Shown: positions 11,952 through 22,078, numbered from the stretch's first letter. The stretch: DNA of 64,000 nt from Rhodanobacter sp. B04 (GCF_002001125.1 NZ_MUNV01000008.1:62001-126000); one strand, 5' to 3'. Notes: generated from the sequence alone by a model not told the origin. Made by a program: numbers and translations.

Positions 11952-12695
11952 TCAGGAGCGGCCTGCGCCATGCCGGTCAGCAGCAACTTGCGGGGCGGCG
12001 GTCGGCTTCAGGGCCAGCGACTTCCTCAGTTCATCCTGCGCGGCGACAAAATCCGCGTGCCAGAGCGGGTCCCGCAGCAGTTCTGCCGCGATGACCGTTC
12101 CCGCAATCCGGCCTGCTTCCACGTCACTGGGAAAGTGCGCGCCCATCACCACCCGATGATGGGCATACAACGCCGCCCTGTCGAAAATCGCCACCCGCTT
12201 CTCCGGCAGCATGTTGGCCAGCAGGATCGCGGCGGTATAGCCGAAGGTGGCATGCCCGCTCGGGTAGCTCCAGTCGCCGGGCTTTCCCATGCTGAGCGGA
12301 TGCACCTTGTCCGATACCTCGCTCGGACGCGGATGCCGCCACCAGGACTTGGCTTCCTTGGCGGAGGCCTTGTCGAGCTCCGCGACACGCTTGAAGAAGG
12401 CGGCGGTTCGCGGCAGCGTGGCCGGGGACAGGCCGGGGCCGAGCGTGTCGGTCAGGCGAAACACCGAACGTTCCGCATCGGCTTTGGCGGCCTCGTCTTC
12501 AGCCGGTGTCCTTGACGCCTGGGTCGCCAGGACAGCCTGCAGGTCGGCAAGCGCCGCCGGCGACCCGGCCGCTGGCGGCGGCGCCAGCAGCCGGATCAGG
12601 TCGATGCCATCGGTGCCGGCGTTGCCGTCGGCCGCAAGCGCCGGCGCAGCGGGCAGCAGCAAAGCGGCAAGCAGCAGGAGGCCGCGAGGCATCAT
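11952..12695 (-). CDS. Class A acid phosphatase (PAP2 superfamily), PhoN-like
   Basis: A 247-residue exported phosphatase. The signal peptide runs to about residue 22 (APALAAD). The three PAP2 motifs are present: KSWWRHPRP (K-x6-RP), YPSGHATFGYTAAI with the catalytic PSGH, and HRVVMGAHFPSDVEAG with the second catalytic His. Spacing and size match class A nonspecific acid phosphatases (PhoN/PhoC), which release phosphate from organic esters in the periplasm. Its ATG overlaps the stop of the TonB receptor (12692-12695), so the two are translationally coupled and presumably share the Pho-box promoter at 15004-15037. Confidence 0.92.
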   Translation of the reverse strand: MMPRGLLLLAALLLPAAPALAADGNAGTDGIDLIRLLAPPPAAGSPAALADLQAVLATQASRTPAEDEAAKADAERSVFRLTDTLGPGLSPATLPRTAAFFKRVAELDKASAKEAKSWWRHPRPSEVSDKVHPLSMGKPGDWSYPSGHATFGYTAAILLANMLPEKRVAIFDRAALYAHHRVVMGAHFPSDVEAGRIAGTVIAAELLRDPLWHADFVAAQDELRKSLALKPTAAPQVAADRHGAGRS

Positions 12696-14956
12696 TGGAA
12701 CTTGGCCGACAAGGTGACGAAGTAGCTGCGCTCGGGAATCGTGTAATACAGCGGCGTATTGTCCTGCGCCGTATAGCCGGCCAGGTAATAGATGCTCTTG
12801 TTGTCGAAGATGTTGTTCACCTGCAGCCCGAGCTTGATGTCCTTCAGCTCGCCCATGTCCTGCGCGAAGGTGTAGCTGGTGGCGAAATTGGTGATGGCAT
12901 AGCCGCCGATCGGCTGGGAATTGCCGGTGTCGCCGTAGCTGTGGCCGACGAACTTGTCGATGAGCGAGGCACGGAACGGGCCGTTGTGATAGAGCAGGCC
13001 CAGCGCGGCGGTCTTGTGCGGCGAGTTGGGTACCCAGTCGCCGGTGGCCTTGTCGTTGGCGCGATTGAGCGAGCCATTCGCGTAGATGCTGAGGCCATCG
13101 CCGATGACATAGGTGCCTTCGGCCTCGAAGCCTTTGTAGACGGCACCGCCCTCGTTGTAGAAGTACGTGACCCCACCGATCTTGTGGCTGTTGATCAGGT
13201 TGTTGAAGTCGATGCTGTAGACGTCGGCCGAGAGCGTGAGGCGCTCATCGCTCCAGGTCGTGCCGAGCTGGCGGTTGACGGTCTGTTCCGGCTTGAGGTC
13301 GCTGCTGGCCTGCGGATTGGTGGTGTAGAAGGTATTGAGGTTGGGCGCCAGGAAGCCTTTCGCCCACTGCGCGTAAGCCGTCCAGTTCGGGCTGAACTGC
13401 CAGTGCAGGGCCAGCGACGGCAGCGGCTTGCTCCAGTCCTTGGTGTAATCCAGCGGCTTCTTGGTCTTCTGGTTGATCAACGCATCGATGCTGCGTTCGA
13501 AATCCGCATATTTCACGCCGCCGGTGAGCCAGGCCGTGTCGGTGATGTTCCAGTTGTATTCGACAAAGGGCTGGAAGGTCTTCAGCGTGTCGGTCATGTA
13601 GCGATCGCTGGCTGCGGCCGGCGTCTTGGCGTTGTAGATGAAGTCCAGGGTGTCGTCCACCTCGTTCTCCCAGCGCTCGTTGGTCTGGTAGTCGTACCAG
13701 AAACCGGTGCGCAGTTCGCCGGGCCCGAGTTCCTTGCTGATGCGGAAGACATCGCCCCAGGATGTGTACGTGTTGCGCATGTCCTGGCCGGGCACATCGG
13801 TCGGACTGTATATCGTGCCATTCGGCGTTTCGCCGTTCGGATCCTCGCCATTCCAGCCGAAATGGTTGTAGGAAAGGGTGTACACCTTGTTGTCGATGGT
13901 CCAGCCATCGAATGCCGAATGGAGACCTATGTAGCCGAAGTAGGTGTTGATTTCATCGCGGTTGTAGCCGTAGAAGTTCTGGCTGTCCGGGTTGCTGCTC
14001 AGGCCGTAGTTCGGACCGTACTCGCTGATCTGGGCACGTGTTGCGCCGGGCGGCACGTACTGGTTGAGGTTGTTGTACATGCCGACGAAGGTGAGCGTGG
14101 TGTTGTCGCCGATCGGCTGCACCACCTTGGCGAAGACGTTCTGCCGGCGCTGCCCGGCATCGGTGAGATAGCCGTCCGAGGTCGAGTTCTGCAGGTTGAT
14201 GAAGGCGGTGGTGCCGCCGGTCTGGGCGATCGCGCCGGTGTTCAGTTGCAGGCCCTGCACCTGGGTATCCCAGCTGCCGAAACTCAGCGAAGGCTCGATG
14301 CTGAACGTGCCCGAGGGCGTGCGCGAATCCACCGCGATGGTGCCGCCGAAGGTGGCATTGCCCAGCGTGCTGGCGGTGCCGGGACCGCGGTCGACGACGA
14401 TGCCGCCGGTATCCTGGTTGGTGTAGTACGAGGTCGAGTGATGGGTGAAGTCGTTCGAGTCGCCCCACGGGATGCCGTCGAAGGTGACGTTGTACTGGCC
14501 GTCCTGGAAGCCGCGCATGGTGACGCTCGCCGCTTCCATCAGGCCGGGCCCGTTCGGCGCGACCGTGGATACGCTGGGCGCGATCGAGATGGCGTCGGTG
14601 TAGTCGCCGGTCGGCGACATGTTTTCGCGCAGGTACAGGTCGCCGATGATCGACTGTGGCTGTATCGCCACCATCGAGCCCTGGGTGGGGGCGATATCGC
14701 TCACCGTGCTGGCGATGCCGGTGACGTGGACCGTGCTGAGGTTCTGCGCATTCTGTACCGACGCACCGGTGGCTGCATTGTCATTCGGGGCGGGATTATT
14801 CGCGGCTGAATTATTCGGGTTGGAGGCATTCGCGGCAGCTGCGGTGCCAGTCGCCGTGGAGTTTTCGGCAAATGCCGGGGCGGATAATGCCGCGGCGATG
14901 CAGAAGGCGAGCAGGGCGGGTTTGCGAAAACGGGTGGTCGAGGTCAGCCGCGTCAT
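12692..14956 (-). CDS. TonB-dependent outer-membrane receptor
   Basis: A 754-residue receptor. The ATG at 14956 has GGGA seven bases upstream and begins a good signal peptide (LAFCIAAALSAPAFAEN); a TTG four codons earlier is less likely. A low-complexity Asn/Ala linker (residues about 35-60) precedes the plug domain (NLSTVHVTGIASTVSDIAP, then SVTMRGFQDGQYNVTFDGI), and a 22-strand type barrel follows, ending in YFVTLSAKFQ with terminal Phe-x. Many barrel segments resemble siderophore-type receptors, but coupling to an acid phosphatase and a Pho box points to uptake of a phosphate-containing compound. The ligand itself cannot be read from sequence. Confidence 0.93.
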   Translation of the reverse strand: MTRLTSTTRFRKPALLAFCIAAALSAPAFAENSTATGTAAAANASNPNNSAANNPAPNDNAATGASVQNAQNLSTVHVTGIASTVSDIAPTQGSMVAIQPQSIIGDLYLRENMSPTGDYTDAISIAPSVSTVAPNGPGLMEAASVTMRGFQDGQYNVTFDGIPWGDSNDFTHHSTSYYTNQDTGGIVVDRGPGTASTLGNATFGGTIAVDSRTPSGTFSIEPSLSFGSWDTQVQGLQLNTGAIAQTGGTTAFINLQNSTSDGYLTDAGQRRQNVFAKVVQPIGDNTTLTFVGMYNNLNQYVPPGATRAQISEYGPNYGLSSNPDSQNFYGYNRDEINTYFGYIGLHSAFDGWTIDNKVYTLSYNHFGWNGEDPNGETPNGTIYSPTDVPGQDMRNTYTSWGDVFRISKELGPGELRTGFWYDYQTNERWENEVDDTLDFIYNAKTPAAASDRYMTDTLKTFQPFVEYNWNITDTAWLTGGVKYADFERSIDALINQKTKKPLDYTKDWSKPLPSLALHWQFSPNWTAYAQWAKGFLAPNLNTFYTTNPQASSDLKPEQTVNRQLGTTWSDERLTLSADVYSIDFNNLINSHKIGGVTYFYNEGGAVYKGFEAEGTYVIGDGLSIYANGSLNRANDKATGDWVPNSPHKTAALGLLYHNGPFRASLIDKFVGHSYGDTGNSQPIGGYAITNFATSYTFAQDMGELKDIKLGLQVNNIFDNKSIYYLAGYTAQDNTPLYYTIPERSYFVTLSAKFQ

Positions 14957-15003
14957 GGGTTGTCCCAAAGTTGTTGTTGGATAGGGGCGCTGTGCGGGGC
15001 GCC

Positions 15004-15037
15004 AACCTAGTCATCCAACATGACAGTTTGGTAACAG
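15004..15037 (-). promoter_or_regulatory. PhoB box and -10 element for the receptor-phosphatase operon
   Basis: On the minus strand CTGTTAC-CAAA-CTGTCAT (15037 to 15020) is two 7-bp PhoB half-sites on an 11-bp period, against the known consensus CTGTCAT-4 bp-CTGTCAT. Ten bases further on is TAGGTT (15009-15004), a plausible -10. The start codon is 64 bp past the box. Layout and match are those of a PhoB-activated promoter in which the box replaces the -35. Confidence 0.75.
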
Positions 15038-15269
15038 GCGTATTAATTGAAAATCTTTCGACATAATCGAAAATAAATACGCTAAGCGGAATCTAAGCTT
15101 GGTAATTAAATGCAAATAAAGTGTGTATGACGGATACTTTCATTAATCGGTTAATACGGTTTATTCCCGCTGTTCGAGTTGCCCGGCGGCGAGCCTTGGG
15201 GATGGCGAATCATTCAGGCCAGCCATAGTCATCGAGCAGCGCCGCTCGTTCCCGCGCGCAGCTGGCTGG
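15038..15269. other. AT-rich intergenic stretch between the Pho box and rarA
   Basis: The gap between the receptor start and rarA is 313 bp. Apart from the Pho box it holds a conspicuously AT-rich block (about 15041-15165, with runs such as TATTAATTGAAAAT and GGTAATTAAATGCAAAT) in an otherwise GC-rich genome. No coding frame or clear hairpin is seen in it. It may carry the rarA promoter and upstream activating DNA for the Pho promoter. Confidence 0.5.
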
Positions 15270-16625
15270 ATGTCTTATCATCCCAATATGTCATCCCGTG
15301 TTGCTCCAGGCGTCCCCGGCCTGTTCGCCGAACCCGACGCGCTCAAGCCGCTGGCCGAGCGCATGCGCCCGCGCAGCCTTGACGAGATCGTCGGCCAGCA
15401 GCGGCTGGTCGGTCCCGACAAGGCGCTGCGCCGCGCGCTGGAGGCCGGCAAGATCCACTCAATGGTGCTGTGGGGGCCGCCCGGTTGCGGCAAAACCACG
15501 CTGGCGCTGCTGGTGGCGCGTTATGCCGATGCGGATTTCCGCGCGATCTCCGCCGTGCTGTCCGGCCTGCCGGACGTGCGCAAGGCGCTGGCCGAGGCCG
15601 AGCTGAATTTCGCGCAGGGGCGGCGCACCGTGTTGTTCGTCGACGAGGTGCATCGCTTCAACAAGACCCAGCAGGACGCCTTCCTGCCGCATATCGAAAA
15701 AGGCGTGATCATCTTCATCGGCGCCACCACCGAGAACCCCTCGTTCGAGTTGAACTCCGCGCTGCTGTCGCGCTGCCGCGTGCACGTGCTGGAACCGATC
15801 TCCACCGACGACATCGTGGCGGCGCTCAAGCGCGCGCTGGCCGACAACGAACGCGGCCTCGGCGAATTGCAGTTGCAGGTGGGCGACGAATCGCTTGAAT
15901 CGATCGCCCAGGCCGCCGACGGCGACGTGCGCCGCGCGCTGACCCTGCTGGAAATCGCCGCCGAACTGGCCGAAGACAAGCGCATCGACGAGGTCACCCT
16001 GGCCCAGGTGTTGGCCGACCGCACCCGCCGCTTCGACAAGCAGGGCGAGCAGTTCTACGACCAGATCTCGGCGCTGCACAAATCCGTGCGCTCGTCCGAT
16101 CCCGATGCCGCGGTGTACTGGCTGTGCCGCATGCTCGACGGCGGCGTCGATCCGTTGTACCTGGCGCGCCGGATGACACGCATGGCGGTGGAGGATGTCG
16201 GCCTGGCCGAGCCGCGCGCCTGGCGCATGGCGCTGGACGCGTGGGATACCTACGAACGCCTGGGCAGTCCCGAAGGCGAACTGGGCCTGGCCCAGCTGGC
16301 GATCTGGCTGGCGATCTCGCCCAAGAGCAACGCCGCCTACATGGCCTACAACAAGGCCCGCGCCGCGATCCGCGAGGGCGGCACGCTGGAAGTGCCGATG
16401 CACCTGCGCAACGCGCCGACCAAGTTGATGAAGGGCCTCGGCTACGGCAAGGGCTACCAGTACGACCACGACGCCGAAGGCGGCATCGCGCTCGACCAGC
16501 AATGCCTGCCCGACGAACTCGTCGGCAGCGTGTTCTACGAGCCGGTCGAACGCGGGCTGGAGCTGCAGTTGCGCGATAAGCTGCTGGCGCTGCGTGCGGC
16601 GCGTGCAAAGGCACGCGGCAGGTAA
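15270..16625 (+). CDS. rarA: Replication-associated recombination ATPase RarA (MgsA)
   Basis: A 451-residue AAA+ ATPase of the clamp-loader family acting at stalled replication forks. Walker A is GPPGCGKTTLA near residue 70, Walker B VLFVDEVHRFNKTQQDAFLP near 123, sensor 1 GATTENPSFELNSALLSRC follows. The C-terminal tetramerisation domain (ISALHKSVRSSDPDAAVYWL and the conserved GYGKGYQYDHD) is complete. An alternative ATG six codons downstream (15288) is equally possible; neither has a strong Shine-Dalgarno. It belongs to the lolA-rarA-serS neighbourhood. Confidence 0.95.
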   Translation: MSYHPNMSSRVAPGVPGLFAEPDALKPLAERMRPRSLDEIVGQQRLVGPDKALRRALEAGKIHSMVLWGPPGCGKTTLALLVARYADADFRAISAVLSGLPDVRKALAEAELNFAQGRRTVLFVDEVHRFNKTQQDAFLPHIEKGVIIFIGATTENPSFELNSALLSRCRVHVLEPISTDDIVAALKRALADNERGLGELQLQVGDESLESIAQAADGDVRRALTLLEIAAELAEDKRIDEVTLAQVLADRTRRFDKQGEQFYDQISALHKSVRSSDPDAAVYWLCRMLDGGVDPLYLARRMTRMAVEDVGLAEPRAWRMALDAWDTYERLGSPEGELGLAQLAIWLAISPKSNAAYMAYNKARAAIREGGTLEVPMHLRNAPTKLMKGLGYGKGYQYDHDAEGGIALDQQCLPDELVGSVFYEPVERGLELQLRDKLLALRAARAKARGR

Positions 16626-16713
16626 TCAGCATGCGTGGCGTGACTGCTGCGCGCGCCCTTGCAGGGCTTCCGACGTCCGACTTAGATTCGCGCCATCAAC
16701 CGGGAGGTGAGTC

Positions 16714-19111
<2,398 letters not shown>

Positions 19112-19159
19112 TAAACTGCGACGCTCGCTGGTAGTGGAAGCCTGTCAGCAACAAGTTTT

Positions 19160-19325
19160 GGAGAGATGGCCGAGTGGTTTAAGGCAGCAGTCTTGACGCG
19201 TAGGCAGGAAGCCGAAGCGGACAGCGACGCAGTCGCTGGCCCCGAAGGGGCGAAGGGCAGGATGCCCGGAGCAAAACTGCCGTAGTGGCGCGCGAAGCGC
19301 GCCTTCGACAGGACAACGAGTTTAT
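19160..19325 (+). ncRNA. Chimeric tRNA-Ser 5'-half repeat, unit 1 (166 bp)
   Basis: Positions 19160-19196 are identical to the first 37 nt of the intact tRNA-Ser(UGA) at 19515, up to and including the anticodon TGA. A 76-nt insert then holds three hairpins: CAGCGAC-GCA-GTCGCTG, GCCCC-GAA-GGGGC and GGGCA-GGA-TGCCC. After it AAAACTGCCGTAG restores the 3' strand of the anticodon stem, followed not by the rest of the tRNA but by a GGCGCGC-GAA-GCGCGCC hairpin and a tail ending GACAACGAGTTTAT. Acceptor 3' strand and T-arm are missing, so it cannot be a functional tRNA. It may be a structured RNA or a decayed tRNA copy; see findings. Confidence 0.55.
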
Positions 19326-19514
19326 GGAGAGATGGCCGAGCGGTTTAAGTCAGCAGTCTTGACGCGAAGGTAGGAAGCCGAAGCGAACATCGACGAAGTC
19401 GATGGCCCCGAAGGGGTGGAGGGCAGAGCCTGTCCTGGACTTGATCCAGGAATGCCCGGAATAAAACTGCCGTAGTGGCGCGCAGCGCGCGCCTTGCAGC
19501 AGACAACGAGTTCT
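19326..19514 (+). ncRNA. Chimeric tRNA-Ser 5'-half repeat, unit 2 (189 bp)
   Basis: Second tandem copy of the same design. The tRNA part (19326-19362) differs from the real tRNA at two bases. The first insert hairpin is CATCGAC-GAA-GTCGATG, a double change relative to unit 1 that keeps the pairing. GCCCC-GAA-GGGG is kept. The GGGCA/TGCCC stem has its 3-nt loop expanded to 27 nt by a palindrome (TCCTGGA-CTTGA-TCCAGGA, 19433-19451). AAAACTGCCGTAG and the GGCGCGC-AGC-GCGCGCC hairpin follow, then GACAACGAGTTCT, directly abutting the intact tRNA-Ser. Confidence 0.55.
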
Positions 19515-19604
19515 GGAGAGATGGCCGAGTGGTTTAAGGCAGCAGTCTTGAAAACTGCCGTAGGTGTGAGCCTACCGTGGGTTCGAATCCCACTCTCTCC
19601 GCCA
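19515..19604 (+). tRNA. serT: tRNA-Ser (anticodon UGA)
   Basis: A complete 90-nt class II tRNA with encoded CCA. Acceptor GGAGAGA pairs with TCTCTCC, the anticodon arm GCAGT-CTTGAAA-ACTGC gives anticodon TGA (decodes UCA), the long variable arm TAGGTGTGAGCCTA and the T-arm GTGGG-TTCGAAT-CCCAC are intact. It is the only functional tRNA in the window and is preceded by two defective chimeric copies. Confidence 0.97.
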
Positions 19605-19611
19605 GCTTCAC

Positions 19612-19640
19612 AAAAAAGCCTAGTTTTATAGGCTTTTTTT
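19612..19640 (+). terminator. Rho-independent terminator of tRNA-Ser
   Basis: Stem AAAAAAGCCTA / TAGGCTTTTTT (11 bp) with loop GTTTTA and T-run, eight bases after the tRNA CCA end. A-run before and T-run after make it potentially bidirectional. Confidence 0.9.
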
Positions 19641-19780
19641 GTGAGTTGAGAGAAAAATGGCGCTTGGCGAAGTCGGTTGAACTGAGGTATGCGGTCGGTT
19701 GCTGCAAAAATTATTCGCGATCGCTCAGGAATGTGGTCAAATCGGCCCTGTTGGGTGGGGACTGACAGGGGATTGGGATC

Positions 19781-20752
19781 ATGCGCCACATCGGAAGTGA
19801 GTGGATCGCTGGCATCGTGTTGTTGCTGGCCATTTCAACCGCCTCGGCTCAGAGCACGGGCACAGTGACTTACATCTACACAGATCCCCAGGGGACCCCT
19901 CTGGCGGAAGCTGATGCCCAAGGCAACATCACGGCCACCTTCGATTACACGCCCTATGGCAGCCAAGCAAACGGCACACCTCCAAATGGGCCTGGCTATA
20001 CCGGTCATGTGAACGACCCGGACACCGGTTTGGTTTACATGCAGCACCGATACTACGACCCAACGACCGCTCGGTTTTTGTCAGTTGATGCTGTGCCGCC
20101 CAAGGCGGGCGACCTTGTTTCGTTTAATCGATACAGCTACGTCGGTGACAATCCGATCATGCGAACAGACCCCACGGGTGACTACCTGTGCGGCGGTTCA
20201 AAAACGCAGTGCGCCATAATCAGCAAAGCGTTGACCACTGTCTCCAATGCTGCCAAAAATTTGCCTGCCAACTCCAAGGGACAAGCGACGCTCAATGCCA
20301 TTGTTTCTTTCTATGGAAAGGAAGGTGTGGACAATCACGTTAACGTGGCATTTGGGTCAGCGAACGGAAACAACTCGATCACCGAGACCAAGGGTAACCA
20401 ACCAGAAACCCGAGTCACGACGATCACGTTCAACCTCGCCAACATCAAAATGACGGGCAGCAACCCTGGAACGAACGGTTCAGCAGAGCTTGCGGGTGCG
20501 GTTGCTCATGAGGGGCAAAATGGCATCACCGGGCGCTTCTTCGGTCAGCCAAGCAATCATGCAACCCTGCTGAACACAGAAATTAAGGGCTTCACGGCAC
20601 AGTCTTACGTCAACGAAGGAACAAACACGACCTCGCCTTATGGCCTTTGGACAAGTGGTTGGTCGGAAACACCAGAAACCAATGCGGCCCGCGATGCGTC
20701 AGCCTATTCAAACGCGCATGATGTGGCCTACCCACCGAGTGATGCGCAATGA
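19781..20752 (+). CDS. Orphan exported RHS-core protein with variable C-terminal domain
   Basis: A 323-residue protein with a signal peptide (IVLLLAISTASAQ, cleavage near 23). Residues about 28-135 are a single RHS/YD-repeat core segment (YIYTDPQGTPLAEADAQGN, then RYYDPTTARFLSVDAV, YSYVGDNPIMRTDPTGDY), the module that in full RHS proteins precedes the toxic tip. Residues 138-323 are a non-RHS domain with VAHEGQNG at 241-248; related RHS tips often carry a zincin-like HExxH, and here the second His position is Asn, so activity is doubtful. It lacks the 1000-residue shell of real Rhs effectors. Base composition is clearly less GC-rich than neighbours, suggesting transfer. Coupled to the next gene. 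Confidence 0.8.
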   Translation: MRHIGSEWIAGIVLLLAISTASAQSTGTVTYIYTDPQGTPLAEADAQGNITATFDYTPYGSQANGTPPNGPGYTGHVNDPDTGLVYMQHRYYDPTTARFLSVDAVPPKAGDLVSFNRYSYVGDNPIMRTDPTGDYLCGGSKTQCAIISKALTTVSNAAKNLPANSKGQATLNAIVSFYGKEGVDNHVNVAFGSANGNNSITETKGNQPETRVTTITFNLANIKMTGSNPGTNGSAELAGAVAHEGQNGITGRFFGQPSNHATLLNTEIKGFTAQSYVNEGTNTTSPYGLWTSGWSETPETNAARDASAYSNAHDVAYPPSDAQ

Positions 20753-21162
20753 AAACCTTGGCGTTGACTGCTTCCTTCGTGTGGCTCATGAGCGTTCCCC
20801 TTACGGCATCCGCAGGGACCATGAAAGGCGAGCCCAAGGTCATCTCAACTGACGTTTGCAGCGTGTTGAAGACGCCTGAGACCTTCGTCAATCAGGTTAT
20901 TCGCCTCCGGGGGCTTGTCTACCTTGGTGAGGACCACATGAACATCAGCGACAAGGCATGCCCTGGCCAGGGGATCGAGCTCGTTATCAAGTCGGACCCG
21001 GTGTTCAAACAAAAGGACGTGCATCACTTTTACGTGCAAATGAACCATCAGGGCCGCAAGGGCATCGCCACCATCACGGGGCTCTTTCAATCAGACCCAA
21101 GTCCGCTGACGCCCTACGTTCTCAACATCCAGCATGTAAAGGATGTGGCGCCCCGGAAGTGA
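20749..21162 (+). CDS. Small exported protein, candidate partner/immunity of the RHS protein
   Basis: A 137-residue protein whose ATG overlaps the RHS stop (20749-20752). A signal peptide (residues 1-22, SVPLTASAG) sends it to the periplasm. The mature part has two Cys (CSVLKTPETFVNQVIRLRG, KACPGQG) and alternating strand-like segments that could form an OB-like barrel; I do not recognise a family with confidence. Position, coupling and shared compartment fit an immunity protein, but that is inference only. Confidence 0.65.
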   Translation: MKTLALTASFVWLMSVPLTASAGTMKGEPKVISTDVCSVLKTPETFVNQVIRLRGLVYLGEDHMNISDKACPGQGIELVIKSDPVFKQKDVHHFYVQMNHQGRKGIATITGLFQSDPSPLTPYVLNIQHVKDVAPRK

Positions 21163-21308
21163 GTTATACGACACCCAGCGGCGGGGGACCAGAGCGAGGT
21201 TGATCGCTCCGGTGCAGAAACGATAGTCTTCCGCAACTTGGCCAACTCAGAGAGAAAACTCCAACTGATCGGTCAGGCGCCGCAGGGGTTGATGGGTTGA
21301 GCGCTACT

Positions 21309-21330
21309 CGCTTCCCGCCCTCTCCGCCAG
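21309..21330 (+). repeat. Degenerate direct repeat of the tRNA-Ser 3' end (att-like)
   Basis: TCGCTTCCCGCCCTCTCCGCCA-type 22-bp block matching the last 22 bases of tRNA-Ser (TCGAATCCC... to CCGCCA) at 18 positions, and followed by G as in the tRNA copy. With the tRNA it brackets the 1.7-kb RHS island, the layout left by site-specific integration into a tRNA gene. No integrase gene is present. Confidence 0.45.
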
Positions 21331-21343
21331 TTATGCAACTAGG

Positions 21344-21365
21344 CCCATGAATTGATGGGATTTTT
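21344..21365 (+). terminator. Hairpin with T-run after the RHS island
   Basis: CCCAT-GAATTG-ATGGG followed by ATTTTT. Short stem but correct terminator layout, 13 bp after the degenerate tRNA 3' end; it may be the displaced original terminator of the tRNA. Confidence 0.5.
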
Positions 21366-21801
21366 GCAAAATGTTCGCCGTCCCTACTACATGCCTCGCT
21401 TGTAAACGGACTGCTAGGGATGGCCATGAAGCGGATGAGCGCGGTTTGCGTGTTTACTGTGGAAGCCGGGTCAGCAGGGGCAGGTGCTGACCTATCCGCG
21501 CGAGGCCCTCCCGCACATGCCTGCATGGCCTACGCGCACCTTTTAAGATCAATAGCCGTAGCAATTAAGCGGTATGCACGCTGTGTTTCTTTTGCGCTGC
21601 GTATGGTCTCGTTGCAACGTGATACATTGCTAGCACACGGTGAAAGGGGAGTCTAAGGATGCTCTGATCAATTGAGTTCGAAACGGCCGTCCAGGCGGCC
21701 ATGCGAAAACACCGAACTTGCTACGACAAAAAGGCGACTGTGGAGGTGGATCGCTGCCACCGTAGTGCCGACTTTCCTCCGAATCACCTCGATTTCCCGC
21801 C

Positions 21802-21945
21802 TCACAGGCGCACCTCCCCTGCAGACGCCAGCAACGTTCGTCGCGCCATCCACAGGTTCGACAGGGCAAATAGGGTCAGCACCTGCGCCGTGTTCTTGAG
21901 CAGCCCCTTGAAACGCACCTTTTGATAGCCGAACTGAGATAAGGG
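21802..21945 (-). pseudogene. 3' remnant of an IS5-family transposase
   Basis: The minus strand encodes QFGYQKVRFKGLLKNTAQ followed by VLTLFALSNLWMARR and a stop at 21802, which is the conserved C-terminal end of IS5-group transposases. Upstream of QFGY the similarity ends abruptly, so at least 80 percent of the gene is gone. AATTGATCAGAGCATCC (complement of 21659-21675) about 130 bp past the stop may be the element's right end. Confidence 0.7.
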
Positions 21946-22078
21946 GACGGGGGTAGTTAAATCGGATACGTGGGCCAGGTCACCTATGGCGGCCACGCGC
22001 AGCGAGAAAAGGTGTCGGGGATAATTGCTGCAAGGCGCTTGGGACGACTGCTTCAGCCGAGGAATTGACTTCAAGGGC

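Larger units (their letters stand above)
21163..22078. other. 916-bp region with no intact gene: att-like repeat and IS5 remnant
   Basis: Between the exported protein and the MocR gene there is no convincing open gene. It holds a degenerate copy of the tRNA-Ser 3' end (21309-21330), a hairpin with T-run (21344-21365) and the 3' part of an IS5-type transposase on the minus strand (21802-21945). The remaining short frames look like noise. Confidence 0.7.

Noticed and set aside
12506-14809. 767-codon frame antisense to the TonB receptor
   Set aside because: Valine/arginine-rich shadow; no ribosome site, and the receptor on the other strand is complete.
19160-19514. Group I or other self-splicing intron in tRNA-Ser
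   Set aside because: Inserts of 76 and 100 nt are too short, lack any recognisable intron core, and the sequence after them does not restore the T-arm or acceptor strand, so splicing would not yield a tRNA.
19160-19604. CRISPR-like or simple tandem array
   Set aside because: Only two diverged units plus the real tRNA, no regular spacers and no cas genes.
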